Part shown: positions 35,590 through 42,583 of the stretch, in pieces
Numbering within the stretch: the first letter of the stretch is position 1
Layout of the letters: each line of letters starts with the position of its first letter
IMG/VR virus record: IMGVR_UViG_3300027714_000001
Location: 42,180 to 106,179 of that record
DNA: 64,000 bases
Strand: one strand, 5' to 3'
Source: a virus
The notes under the pieces: model-generated
Told to the model about the DNA's origin: nothing
The model's input: only the letters and a program-made list of their open reading frames with translations
Databases searched by the model: none
Translations under genes and position numbers: made by a program

Positions 35590-35835
35590 TTAATCCCTAA
35601 CACTAGCCATAAAATCAGAGCAATCATCCGCGTTAAAATTTCCATCTTCGTCTATGTCTTCCGATTCAATCCAGCCTGAATCAGTTTGTAAAAGACCATG
35701 TGATTCTGCAAAATCCTGCTCGTATTTTTCCATCGCAATGTCTTCCGCTTGGTTCTCGTCTTCCGCTTCGACTTCGTAATGTTCACTGTACCCACACCAG
35801 TCTACAGCGTAAATTTCTACTATGAATTTTTTCAT
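35590..35835 (-). CDS. Hypothetical acidic protein (81 aa)
   Basis: Strongly acidic, with one beta strand followed by a helix carrying EAEDENQAEDIAMEKY, a layout common in small phage proteins that bind host factors. Overlaps the upstream gene by 4 bp. Function unknown. Confidence 0.6.
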   Translation of the reverse strand: MKKFIVEIYAVDWCGYSEHYEVEAEDENQAEDIAMEKYEQDFAESHGLLQTDSGWIESEDIDEDGNFNADDCSDFMASVRD

Positions 35836-36137
35836 CGGTTTAGCTCCTTAAACATTAATTGTCTTATTGTTTCGCACGTAGCGTCACTTGCTAAAATAGA
35901 AATATTTTTAAAAGTCTTACCATCCCTTCGAAGTTCTGCGCCTAGCTCCTTAGCTATATACTGAGAATCAGCAAACTTTAAAACAGGCATTGCCATACAA
36001 TGCAACGAACGTTGACGAAAAAGGCCGCCCCCTTTTGTTAGCGTGATCTCTCCGTCTTCCCAAATTTCTTGTACCATCCCAACATTTTCCATAGTTGGGG
36101 CGGCTTTAAATGCTTCGATTATTTTTAAAATGCTCAT
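35832..36137 (-). CDS. Hypothetical protein (101 aa)
   Basis: Middle gene of a three-gene minus operon with 4-bp overlaps on both sides. Beta-rich middle with a GGG turn; helical ends. No family recognised. Confidence 0.6.
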   Translation of the reverse strand: MSILKIIEAFKAAPTMENVGMVQEIWEDGEITLTKGGGLFRQRSLHCMAMPVLKFADSQYIAKELGAELRRDGKTFKNISILASDATCETIRQLMFKELNR

Positions 36138-36442
36138 TTTTGTAGTTCCTTAAGTAGGTCTTCTAGTTCTGAAATTTGGTCTTGTCTGTCTCCAAGCTCT
36201 GATACTATATTATCATATTCTTCATGACAATGCTCTATTTCTTTGATAAGTTTTGCTATTTTTAAGGCTCTTGCAGGGTCAAAATTTAAGTCTACTGTTT
36301 TTACTCGTAAAACAGTAACAGATTTATACGTATCTGGAATCTGTTCTAGGGTTTCAAAGTATTCTACTACTTCAATACACCCACCAGAGTAGTTGTCTCC
36401 AACTACTTTAGAACTTACTACCTTATAAAGTTTACTCATCAT
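36134..36442 (-). CDS. Hypothetical protein with coiled coil (102 aa)
   Basis: Starts at ATGATG after GGAAGAAAA, 27 bp from the minus-block promoter at 36470. Beta-rich N-terminal half, coiled-coil C-terminus (GDRQDQISELEDLLKELQ). First gene of the operon. Function unknown. Confidence 0.6.
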   Translation of the reverse strand: MMSKLYKVVSSKVVGDNYSGGCIEVVEYFETLEQIPDTYKSVTVLRVKTVDLNFDPARALKIAKLIKEIEHCHEEYDNIVSELGDRQDQISELEDLLKELQK

Positions 36443-36469
36443 TTTTCTTCCTAGTTATTCAATACAAGT

Positions 36470-36498
36470 ATTATCTCATAAATAAGCTACGTTGTCTA
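36470..36498 (-). promoter_or_regulatory. Minus-block promoter
   Basis: Extended -10 TGAGATAAT (36470-36475 hexamer), 17-bp spacer, -35 TAGACA (36493-36498). Followed by the shared 5' region ACTTGTATTGAATAACTAGG. Confidence 0.75.
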
Positions 36499-36535
36499 AT
36501 ACCGTTTTAGTATATGCTTATGCATTTTTAGTCTT

Positions 36536-36600
36536 GACAGGCGTTCCGCCGCGCGCGGCTGCGACCCCCTTTTGTCAAGTTTTATTTTTCAAATATTTTT
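36536..36600. other. GC-rich palindromic island 2
   Basis: TTGACAGGCG, CCGCGCGCGG core and TTGTCAAG ending with a T-run on the minus-leading side. Near copy of island 1. Confidence 0.6.
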
Positions 36601-36732
36601 TCATCCCCTTTTAAGTCCTTTTTTTTGTTTTTTAAAAATAATTACTGCTTGCTTTCTATAAAATTCCTTAGTCTCTGTGCAATTATTTTCATTATACCCT
36701 TCATCTACTAAGTTTTTAAAATTTCTTAACAT
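36601..36732 (-). CDS. Hypothetical small basic protein (43 aa)
   Basis: ATG overlaps the stop of the 52-aa gene. Lys-rich C-terminus. Ends at the edge of a GC-rich island. No family recognised. Confidence 0.5.
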   Translation of the reverse strand: MLRNFKNLVDEGYNENNCTETKEFYRKQAVIIFKKQKKGLKRG

Positions 36733-36884
36733 GCTTTTAATATTCTCCAATAGCTAAAATTAAATTCTTTTTTGTCGGTATATTTGTTTGACTTTTTGCA
36801 AAATTTCTTTGCTTCTTTTTCTGTCTCACAATAGCCGACAATATCCACAATTCCAAACTTATCTGTAATTTCTACAATATACAT
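36726..36884 (-). CDS. Hypothetical small protein (52 aa)
   Basis: ATG 36884 just after the membrane-protein gene. Beta strand then a Lys-rich helix (CETEKEAKKFCKKSNKY); similar layout to the small protein at 39183-39299. No family recognised. Confidence 0.5.
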   Translation of the reverse strand: MYIVEITDKFGIVDIVGYCETEKEAKKFCKKSNKYTDKKEFNFSYWRILKAC

Positions 36885-36890
36885 ATTATA

Positions 36891-37157
36891 TCACCATATA
36901 AAAAATAAAACAACTAAATTCGATGTAATGCCTATTATGCTAGAAACGATATGAAGTTTGCATTTTCTAGTAATTGCGTCAACTAAGTAACAACATAAAG
37001 CAGTTATTAACAAAACTATACTAGCTATAGGCATAGAAACACCTGTTTTTATTGAAACTATTACATTAGGAATATTCATCATTTGCATTAGGCCGAAGCC
37101 TACCCAAGGAATATAAGCAAGCATTGCTTGCTTATATTTATTAAATCTATTTTCCAT
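36891..37157 (-). CDS. Membrane protein (88 aa)
   Basis: Three hydrophobic helices (about residues 14-32, 38-58, 68-88). One-base overlap with the exonuclease gene upstream. Function unknown. Confidence 0.6.
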   Translation of the reverse strand: MENRFNKYKQAMLAYIPWVGFGLMQMMNIPNVIVSIKTGVSMPIASIVLLITALCCYLVDAITRKCKLHIVSSIIGITSNLVVLFFIW

Positions 37158-37912
37158 TATAAAAACTTTACCTCGTTCAAAGTTACATTTTTACCTAGAC
37201 GAATTTTGTCTTTGATTTTTTTTAATTTTTCTTCGTTTAAAATAATTTCTTCTTTGTCTTGGATAAGTCTCCAAGGGTGAGAAATAATACCGTAGTTAAT
37301 TTTCTTACCTAGACCAAGCAATCGGACTAAAAGCTCTTTTTCAATTAGTGCATCATCTAAAGCGGTATGCGACTCTTGAAATTCCCAATCCCCAATGCCG
37401 TATTTATAAGCAACTTCGGCATTAGTTTTATAGTTACCCGCAGGTGAAACATGACCCATTAACTTACACCACTTTTTAAAAGTACGTTGCTGTAGTAATG
37501 TCTCGCAAGATACACGCCACAAATCAAGTTGCTCTCTTTTGCCTATAGCCATAAAGCCACCATATTTACGACCTGTATTACTAATGACCCTAGAATCAAA
37601 AGCTAAATTATAAGCGCAAATAGTAGTGACACCATGATTTTTCATTAGCTTGTTTACGTCATGGCAAATTACAGCCCAGCTTTTTACGTCCATACGGTTG
37701 CATCGGATATTTGGCTTGTAAAAGCTATCGACTTTTTTAAAGTAAAAGGCTTTTTTCATCATCTGGACATTTTCAAAAACTTCCTTTATAATGGAATCAT
37801 ATCTTGCAAGCTCTTTGCCTTCTTTGTCACAAATTACCATACCAAAATCAAAAACTTCACCCGTCAAAGTTGCGGTTTCTGTGTCGATTACTGCGTATAT
37901 TCTTTTAGTCAT
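37157..37912 (-). CDS. DEDDh 3'-5' exonuclease
   Basis: 251 aa. Exo I VIDTET (Asp 10, Glu 12), Exo II AYNLAFDSR (Asp 106), Exo III ESHTALDDA (His 182, Asp 187), the DEDDh set of DnaQ/RNase T-type enzymes. Likely degrades DNA or RNA 3' ends during replication, repair or host nucleic-acid turnover. Two promoters (37942, 38030) precede it. Confidence 0.85.
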   Translation of the reverse strand: MTKRIYAVIDTETATLTGEVFDFGMVICDKEGKELARYDSIIKEVFENVQMMKKAFYFKKVDSFYKPNIRCNRMDVKSWAVICHDVNKLMKNHGVTTICAYNLAFDSRVISNTGRKYGGFMAIGKREQLDLWRVSCETLLQQRTFKKWCKLMGHVSPAGNYKTNAEVAYKYGIGDWEFQESHTALDDALIEKELLVRLLGLGKKINYGIISHPWRLIQDKEEIILNEEKLKKIKDKIRLGKNVTLNEVKFL

Positions 37913-37941
37913 TTTTTAATTCTCTATCTAAGTAAGTGCTA

Positions 37942-37970
37942 ATTATAGCTTTTTTGGTGGTTTGTGTCAA
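37942..37970 (-). promoter_or_regulatory. Minus-strand promoter of exonuclease gene
   Basis: -10 TATAAT (37942-37947), 17-bp spacer, -35 TTGACA (37965-37970). Confidence 0.8.
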
Positions 37971-38029
37971 GTGTTTATTTAAGCTATTTTATAAATAAAT
38001 TCTCTTTGCTCTCCCCATCCAACACAAGT

Positions 38030-38058
38030 ATTATCTCATACCCTTTCAACATTGTCAA
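38030..38058 (-). promoter_or_regulatory. Minus-block promoter
   Basis: Extended -10 TGAGATAAT (38030-38035), 17-bp spacer, -35 TTGACA (38053-38058). Confidence 0.75.
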
Positions 38059-38121
38059 CCCTTTATTTTATTTTGTTTTAAATTTAATTTAAAACTAACT
38101 CTGTACCGATTCAACACAAGT

Positions 38122-38150
38122 ATTATCTCATAAATACGTTGGGTTGTCAA
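38122..38150 (-). promoter_or_regulatory. Minus-block promoter
   Basis: Extended -10 TGAGATAAT (38122-38127), 17-bp spacer, -35 TTGACA (38145-38150). The -35 is in the arm of a long inverted repeat. Confidence 0.75.
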
Positions 38151-38200
38151 AGACCGTTTTGGTATAGCTTTGCTTGTTTTTATACCAAAACGGTCTTGAC
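38146..38200. repeat. Long inverted repeat upstream of promoter
   Basis: AGACCGTTTTGGTATA pairs with TATACCAAAACGGTCT around a short loop, extended outward by GTCAA/TTGAC. Located between the promoter at 38122 and GC-rich island 3. Confidence 0.8.
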
Positions 38201-38240
38201 AGGCGTTCCGCCGCGCGCGGCTCCTGCGGCCCTGTCAAGT
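38194..38240. other. GC-rich palindromic island 3
   Basis: CTTGACAG...CTGTCAAG stem around CCGCCGCGCGCGGC. Serves as a likely terminator for the minus genes to its right; the stop codon of the 54-aa gene lies in its arm. Confidence 0.65.
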
Positions 38241-38399
38241 TTTTATTAAAAATAAAATTCTTTCTAGTGTGTCTATTTCGCCCGCTATGTAAGCTAATCT
38301 GTACGCTTTTTGTCGGGTGTTTTCTCTCTCATTAGTTACTAGTTTATGCGTGTTTCTTGCGATTTTTAGCTCTTTTTCTATTATTTGTTTTGGCAACAT
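38235..38399 (-). CDS. Hypothetical small protein (54 aa)
   Basis: ATG 38399 inside the end of the 85-aa gene, with GGAGAAAAA upstream. Basic helical protein. Its TGA lies within the terminator arm. No family recognised. Confidence 0.5.
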   Translation of the reverse strand: MLPKQIIEKELKIARNTHKLVTNERENTRQKAYRLAYIAGEIDTLERILFLIKT

Positions 38400-38601
38400 C
38401 TTTTTTCTCCTTTTTGTGAAATTTTAAATAGCATTCGTATACGCTTAAATATTCTTCGGCTTCCTGATTTACATAGTTTTTACCTTCAAGATAGACGCAA
38501 ACGGATGCCTCTTGCTTGTATGTTTCCCAATAATTGGCAACGGCTTCAAGGCTAGTAAATACACCATGAACTTCTAGATACTCTAGTGCAACATAAATCA
38601 T
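38344..38601 (-). CDS. Hypothetical protein (85 aa)
   Basis: Two bases after the HAD gene, so co-transcribed. Acidic/aromatic body with a strongly basic tail (NNRKRAKNRKKHA) suited to nucleic-acid binding. Overlaps the next small gene. Function unknown. Confidence 0.6.
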   Translation of the reverse strand: MIYVALEYLEVHGVFTSLEAVANYWETYKQEASVCVYLEGKNYVNQEAEEYLSVYECYLKFHKKEKKDVAKTNNRKRAKNRKKHA

Positions 38602-38603
38602 TA

Positions 38604-39116
38604 TTAATGACCCTCAAAAGGTACGTTTATAGATTGCATACCGATTTTAATAACGGCTTTGCAGTTTGCTAAATTATCATCAATCAAAACCATTTTTTCC
38701 AATTGGCGAAAATCAAAACGGCTAATTAAGTGTGTAGTTTTTAAGTGGTAATCTCTGCGAGAATCATTTTCACCACATCGCGCCATAATTGATTTAGGCT
38801 TTACGTTATTATTAGCTAACCAAGCTTTTGTGTTATCACACATTACGCGAGCTGTACATATATGAAAATCAACTCCCGCTTCCTGTAGTAAGTGAATTGC
38901 CTTAATTAATGGTAAAGCTTTATCTTTTGATACATGTTCGGCGGTTGACATTTCGCGGTACTTGTCAAGGTTTAATGAACCGTCTTTGTTGCAAATCTGT
39001 CTATGACTTGCATCGGCAAAAACTCCGTCCATATCAAAAACAGGAACTTTTTTCGCCATGATTAGGGTAGCGGCTAATTGAGTTGCTGACTTTTTGTTAT
39101 TTTGTAGTGTAAACAT
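38604..39116 (-). CDS. HAD phosphatase resembling the 3'-phosphatase domain of PNKP
   Basis: 170 aa (ATG 39059 is an alternative start, giving MAKKVPVFDMD). HAD motif I FDMDGVFADASHR (Asp 28, Asp 30), motif II ICTAR, motif III MARCGENDSRRDYHLK and motif IV LIDDNLANC. The TAR...TKAWL and MAR...D.RRD...K pattern is that of T4 polynucleotide kinase-phosphatase, without the kinase half. It may remove 3' or cyclic phosphates from RNA or DNA, or be a nucleotidase. Confidence 0.7.
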   Translation of the reverse strand: MFTLQNNKKSATQLAATLIMAKKVPVFDMDGVFADASHRQICNKDGSLNLDKYREMSTAEHVSKDKALPLIKAIHLLQEAGVDFHICTARVMCDNTKAWLANNNVKPKSIMARCGENDSRRDYHLKTTHLISRFDFRQLEKMVLIDDNLANCKAVIKIGMQSINVPFEGH

Positions 39117-39149
39117 ATTTTTTATTCTCTTTATTAATTCAGTGTAAGT

Positions 39150-39178
39150 ATTATATCGCGTTTGGCGGGTGGAGTCAA
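39150..39178 (-). promoter_or_regulatory. Minus-strand promoter of HAD operon
   Basis: -10 TATAAT (39150-39155), 17-bp spacer, -35 TTGACT (39173-39178). Confidence 0.75.
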
Positions 39179-39182
39179 CCTT

Positions 39183-39299
39183 TTATTCAATAAAATTATC
39201 AATAAAATCATCGGCATCTTCTATGCTTTTAAAGTTAGCTATGACTTCGTCTTTTTCGTTTATAACTTCGTAGATTCCGTTGTTCAAAAATTTATACAT
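39183..39299 (-). CDS. Hypothetical small acidic protein (38 aa)
   Basis: ATG 39299 after GGAAAAC; own promoter at 39330. Beta hairpin followed by an acidic helix. No family recognised. Confidence 0.5.
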   Translation of the reverse strand: MYKFLNNGIYEVINEKDEVIANFKSIEDADDFIDNFIE

Positions 39300-39329
39300 T
39301 TAAAGTTTTCCTAGTTATTCAATACAAGT

Positions 39330-39358
39330 ATTATCTCATAAAAGTATCGTGTTGTCCA
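39330..39358 (-). promoter_or_regulatory. Minus-block promoter
   Basis: Extended -10 TGAGATAAT (39330-39335), 17-bp spacer, -35 TGGACA (39353-39358). TTTTAGTAT/ATACTAAAA hairpin lies just upstream. Confidence 0.7.
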
Positions 39359-39392
39359 CCGCTATTTTAGTATATGGCATACTAAAAAGTTA

Positions 39393-39445
39393 TTTGACAA
39401 AAACCGGAAAGCCGCGCGCAGCGTTGCCGCCCCTGTCAACCTTTA
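39393..39445. other. GC-rich island 4
   Basis: TTTGACA and TGTCAA flank AGCCGCGCGCAGCG, followed by a T-rich run on the minus-leading side. Confidence 0.55.
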
Positions 39446-39447
39446 TT

Positions 39448-39616
39448 TTAAATATATTCCCAGATATATTTAGACTCAAAATATTCTTCGGTTTCCACAC
39501 AATTTTTAGTATTGCAATAGTGGTCTGCATCTTGCCATTTTTCAAAAGTCAAGAACTCATTTTCTCGCTCAATTACTTCGTTGCGGCTTAAGGTTAATAA
39601 ACTTACCCGTACCATA
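39448..39616 (-). pseudogene. Small gene split by a one-base frameshift
   Basis: ATG 39616 with TTTGGAGAAT upstream reads only 15 codons. Skipping one T in the TTTT run at about 39599-39603 opens a 55-codon frame rich in acidic and aromatic residues ending at 39448. Either a recent indel, a sequencing error or a programmed +1 shift. Confidence 0.4.
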
Positions 39617-39635
39617 TTAAATTCTCCAAAAAAAA

Positions 39636-39663
39636 AAAAAAGCCCGAGGCGAACGCCCCGAGC
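39636..39663 (-). terminator. Minus-strand terminator of second GcrA-like gene
   Basis: GCTCGGGGCG/CGCCTCGGGC hairpin then a run of about 14 T on the minus strand. Confidence 0.9.
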
Positions 39664-39669
39664 ATATTA

Positions 39670-39993
39670 TTAAGCTTCTACCAGAGCCTGCACAGCATCT
39701 AGGATGGTTTCAAGATCAGATTTTGATGCCTTCTCAAAGCTGGTAACTTCTTCAACACCTAGCAAGTCAGAGATTGCTTGCACTAGGGTGATTTTACGAA
39801 CCGCCCTGCTAACGCTAGGGGATGCGCTTTTTGCTTTAGCAACATAAACACCTTCGGCAACAAGCTTGCCACGTACTTGCGGGATAGTCTTGCCCATGTC
39901 TTTAGCGATAGTTGCAATTGCAACGCCTTCCTGATACTTAGCAGTCATAGCGGCAACAGATTCGGTAGTATAAGCGGTAGATTTAGTAGTCAT
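39670..39993 (-). CDS. GcrA-like HTH DNA-binding protein (paralogue 2)
   Basis: 107 aa. HTH region YTTESVAAMTAKYQEGVAI followed by IAKDMGKTIPQVRGKLVAEGVY; C-terminal EKASKSDLETILDAVQAL helix. Same build as the protein at 34798-35160. Own promoter at 40029 and own strong terminator, so expressed as a single gene. Probable transcription or nucleoid regulator; target unknown. Confidence 0.7.
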   Translation of the reverse strand: MTTKSTAYTTESVAAMTAKYQEGVAIATIAKDMGKTIPQVRGKLVAEGVYVAKAKSASPSVSRAVRKITLVQAISDLLGVEEVTSFEKASKSDLETILDAVQALVEA

Positions 39994-40028
39994 ATTATTT
40001 TTACTCTCTTTAGTTATTTAGAACGTTT

Positions 40029-40057
40029 ATTATAATTCAATTCGGTTGTTAAGTCAA
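40029..40057 (-). promoter_or_regulatory. Minus-strand promoter of GcrA-like gene 2
   Basis: -10 TATAAT (40029-40034), 17-bp spacer, -35 TTGACT (40052-40057). Confidence 0.8.
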
Positions 40058-40119
40058 TCTTTATTTTAATTCTTTTTTGTAATCTTTTTAATTCGTTTCC
40101 CTGATTTCTTAAAGCTATT

Positions 40120-40449
40120 TTACCATGTTTTATTGGTAGCTGTCAAGTGCATTTCGTAACTTTCTTTAATTTCTTTTCTAGCGGCTTGCTTAGAAAAGAA
40201 AGCTCGTAAACAAACTATTGCAGAAAAGCTAGGAATAACCACAATACAAGATAATAATTGAAAAACAGTCATTTCTAATCCTTGTTTTAAGATATACATT
40301 ATATCACCATAAAGTCCTGTAGTCGAGTCTTTTAATAGATTAAAAATGCTTTTATGATAAATCGCCCTTGGCGAGTTTCCCTCTGGCGTAAAATTTGGGT
40401 TTAACAAAGCTTCGGCATATGCCTTATCTGTAAATTCTTTAAAAGTCAT
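40120..40449 (-). CDS. Membrane-associated protein (109 aa)
   Basis: ATG 40449, 30 bp after a minus-block promoter. Soluble N-terminal half and one hydrophobic helix at about residues 60-85 followed by a basic tail. No family recognised. Confidence 0.6.
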   Translation of the reverse strand: MTFKEFTDKAYAEALLNPNFTPEGNSPRAIYHKSIFNLLKDSTTGLYGDIMYILKQGLEMTVFQLLSCIVVIPSFSAIVCLRAFFSKQAARKEIKESYEMHLTATNKTW

Positions 40450-40478
40450 GGGGTTCTTCCTAGTTATTCAATACAAGT

Positions 40479-40507
40479 ATTATCTCATAAAAGTATTGTG
40501 TGGTCTA
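40479..40507 (-). promoter_or_regulatory. Minus-block promoter
   Basis: Extended -10 TGAGATAAT (40479-40484), 17-bp spacer, -35 TAGACC (40502-40507). Confidence 0.7.
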
Positions 40508-40542
40508 ATAACATTTTCGCATAAGCTTAGATCAAAATGATC

Positions 40543-40567
40543 TTGACAGCGGCGGCGAGCCGCGCGC
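40543..40567. other. GC-rich island 5
   Basis: TTGACAGCGGCGGCGAGCCGCGCGC, only the left half of the islands seen elsewhere; the right half is replaced by the 13-bp repeat array. Confidence 0.5.
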
Positions 40568-40632
40568 ACCTAATATTTGCACCTAATATTTGCACCTAAT
40601 ATTTGCACCTAATATTTGCACCTAATATTTGC
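40568..40632. repeat. 13-bp tandem repeat, five copies
   Basis: ACCTAATATTTGC repeated exactly five times. Contains the palindrome AATATT. Lies immediately 3' of the minus gene at 40635-40898. Confidence 0.95.
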
Positions 40633-40634
40633 AC

Positions 40635-40898
40635 CTATAAGTTTTGTACATAAGTAGTCCCAAACTCAAGAGGGATCTGCCCCGTCTTTTTGTTGATGAA
40701 ATTTTGAACGATTGGCTGAAAATCGAAATTCTTAGCAATGCTCTTATATACCCCCACATCGGTCAAATCTGCAAGCACGTTAGCCGCTACAAGCTCATTA
40801 AGTATTTTTAGACCCTTAGTTACACTATCAACCTTAAACGTCTTAGAAGGCATCCTAGAGCTTGATTCTGAAAAAACCCGAATTGCTATTGTTGACAT
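40635..40898 (-). CDS. Hypothetical protein (87 aa)
   Basis: ATG 40898 with AAAGGGTATAAC upstream. Basic N-terminal beta strand, helical middle. Ends at the edge of the 13-bp repeats. No family recognised. Confidence 0.6.
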   Translation of the reverse strand: MSTIAIRVFSESSSRMPSKTFKVDSVTKGLKILNELVAANVLADLTDVGVYKSIAKNFDFQPIVQNFINKKTGQIPLEFGTTYVQNL

Positions 40899-40948
40899 AT
40901 GTTATACCCTTTAGTTATATTAAATTCATGCCCATTGGCACAATAAAT

Positions 40949-40975
40949 CCTAAACGAGAATGGTTCTCGTTTAGG
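40949..40975 (-). terminator. Hairpin after minus gene 40990-41460
   Basis: Perfect 12-bp stem CCTAAACGAGAA/TTCTCGTTTAGG with a 3-base loop. Weak T-run on the minus side. Confidence 0.65.
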
Positions 40976-40989
40976 AGTGACCCACCTTT

Positions 40990-41460
40990 TTAGATACTTG
41001 TCAATAATTCATTTATCAATTTATTGATTCTATCAATGTCAAGGTCAATATTATTTAATTCAAATTTTTCTTGCTTTTTATTATATATCACTTGTAACGC
41101 TTTGTGTACCGTTTTTTCGTATTTGCCATTTATTTCTTCAAGTTTCTTCGTAAGTTCTTTACGAGCTTTTGAGCAGCTTTCTAGCGCGTATTTATCTGCC
41201 AGATTATTAAATTCAACATCATCCGTTATAACAAAAACAGTCACTAATGAGTCACTATCAACCAAAACGTTATAACGTCTTAGTGCTTGATATGGGTGAA
41301 AAGATTTACCCACTTTGCAAGCCCATTTTATGTTATTTTTGCCCAAAAAACTACCCACCGGCACTGAATATATGGTGTTAGCTAATTTGCCTATTTTGTG
41401 ATCAGATTGGTGATTTTTTAGGCTTTTTTGGATTGCTCGTATTTTCATCGTTTTTCTCAT
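40990..41460 (-). CDS. Hypothetical basic protein next to the origin (156 aa)
   Basis: Basic N-terminal 60 residues and a long coiled-coil middle (LTKKLEEINGKYEKTVHKAL), acidic C-terminus. It is the gene nearest to the DnaA-box cluster and reads away from it. An initiator-accessory role is possible by position only. Weak promoter TTGCAA (41506), 18 bp, TTATAT. Confidence 0.6.
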   Translation of the reverse strand: MRKTMKIRAIQKSLKNHQSDHKIGKLANTIYSVPVGSFLGKNNIKWACKVGKSFHPYQALRRYNVLVDSDSLVTVFVITDDVEFNNLADKYALESCSKARKELTKKLEEINGKYEKTVHKALQVIYNKKQEKFELNNIDLDIDRINKLINELLTSI

Positions 41461-41515
41461 TTAATTGATTAGGTATTACCTATATAATGCAACCTACGTG
41501 CCAAGTTGCAAAATA

Positions 41516-41544
41516 GGTAAGTCGTTGATTTATAAGGGTTTTTA
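41516..41544 (+). repeat. 29-bp direct repeat near origin, copy 1
   Basis: GGTAAGTCGTTGATTTATAA followed by GGGTTTTTA; identical to copy 2 at 41629-41657, 113 bp apart. Confidence 0.9.
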
Positions 41545-41628
41545 TATTCTAGCTAATTGAATAGTTGGCATGATGACATTTTATGCACCTGAATAGTGCA
41601 ATGATTCCTGATTATAGTGCACCACTTT

Positions 41629-41657
41629 GGTAAGTCGTTGATTTATAAGGGTTTTTA
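41629..41657 (+). repeat. 29-bp direct repeat near origin, copy 2
   Basis: Second identical copy of the repeat at 41516. Confidence 0.9.
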
Positions 41658-41930
41658 ACCTTTTTGAGATGCACCAAAAACTGACATACCAAAAACACAA
41701 AAAACGTGTTAAGTCTAATAACAAATTAATCAAAAAATAAACAAAAAAGTATTGGACATTTGAAAATCATAGCAAAAAACTTATCCACAGGTTATCCACA
41801 CACTTATACATCTGGGGATAAAAAGCGGCTTTTTAAAATGTCAACCTTTTATTTTAGCTCTCTCAGTGAGTTATACAGAACTTACCCACAGGGTTATCCA
41901 CAGGCTGTTGGGTTGTGGGTAACCTGTTAG

Positions 41931-42105
41931 CAACAAAAAACCTCCAATATAAACGCCCTGTACGGTCGCTGGTGGCATTATCTCTTAGCAGTCTTATTGA
42001 TACAAAGGGTAGGGCTAAACGCGCACACTAATCTAAATGATTACCATTCGCATTTGGCGGCGCGGGCGCGATGCGGGCTGTAGAGCATCGCTACAGCCCG
42101 CGCCC
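41931..42105. other. Spacer with strong GC-rich hairpin
   Basis: CGGGCTGTA/TACAGCCCG with flanking GGGC/GCCC (about 42062-42105) forms a stable hairpin between the origin and the small gene at 42106. No gene is seen in the rest. Confidence 0.5.
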
Positions 42106-42279
42106 TTAAAGGGCGGTAGACTGCCCCAACAGCTTATACGTTATTTTCTCAACCCTATCTTCATGTATACCATATTGATCTAAATAGCTCTTTTGAGCGT
42201 CTACAAGTGTGTTGCCTTCAGCCGTTGCAACGTGCATTCTGCCACCAATTAAATTTGTTGTGAATTGATAAACTTTCAT
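42106..42279 (-). CDS. Hypothetical protein (57 aa)
   Basis: ATG 42279 with AAAGGTAGC upstream. Beta strand, then a helix, ending at a TAA inside the palindrome GCCCTTTAAGGGC. No family recognised. Confidence 0.55.
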   Translation of the reverse strand: MKVYQFTTNLIGGRMHVATAEGNTLVDAQKSYLDQYGIHEDRVEKITYKLLGQSTAL

Positions 42280-42303
42280 ATTTTGCTACCTTTTAAAATT
42301 TTC

Positions 42304-42328
42304 TGGTTAAACCGAATTGTTTAACCAG
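42304..42328 (-). terminator. Hairpin between minus genes
   Basis: CTGGTTAAAC/GTTTAACCAG stem followed by AAAATTTT on the minus strand; probably attenuates transcription from 42356-42553. Confidence 0.6.
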
Positions 42329-42355
42329 ACCTATATCCTACAGCGCTCGGGTACC

Positions 42356-42553
42356 TTAGTCAAGTAAATGTTTAAAGTTATTTCCAGATATGTCTGCTTT
42401 AGTTCTTAGGTAAACATTTTTATTTGTGGTACTTTTACCTGCCTGTATATCTTTGCGGATATTTGACCAGTCAAATGCTACCACGTCAACGAAATATTCC
42501 GCCAATTCGATTTTTCCAGATTCTAGTATTAGGTAGTAATTAGTTGCTTTCAT
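42356..42553 (-). CDS. Hypothetical protein (65 aa)
   Basis: ATG 42553, after the shared 5' region CATCGAATAAATAAAG of the promoter at 42584. Basic, mixed structure. No family recognised. Confidence 0.55.
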   Translation of the reverse strand: MKATNYYLILESGKIELAEYFVDVVAFDWSNIRKDIQAGKSTTNKNVYLRTKADISGNNFKHLLD

Positions 42554-42583
42554 TTTCTTTACTCTTTATTTATTCGATGAGGT

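Larger units (their letters stand above)
41500..41930. other. Probable replication origin with DnaA boxes
   Basis: DnaA boxes TTATCCACA at 41781, 41792 and 41894, TTACCCACA at 41882 and inverted at 41914-41922, plus weaker copies near 41813 and 41871. A strongly AT-rich stretch (41660-41780) and two 29-bp direct repeats lie to the left. No gene covers it. This is the layout of a DnaA-dependent origin. Confidence 0.75.
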
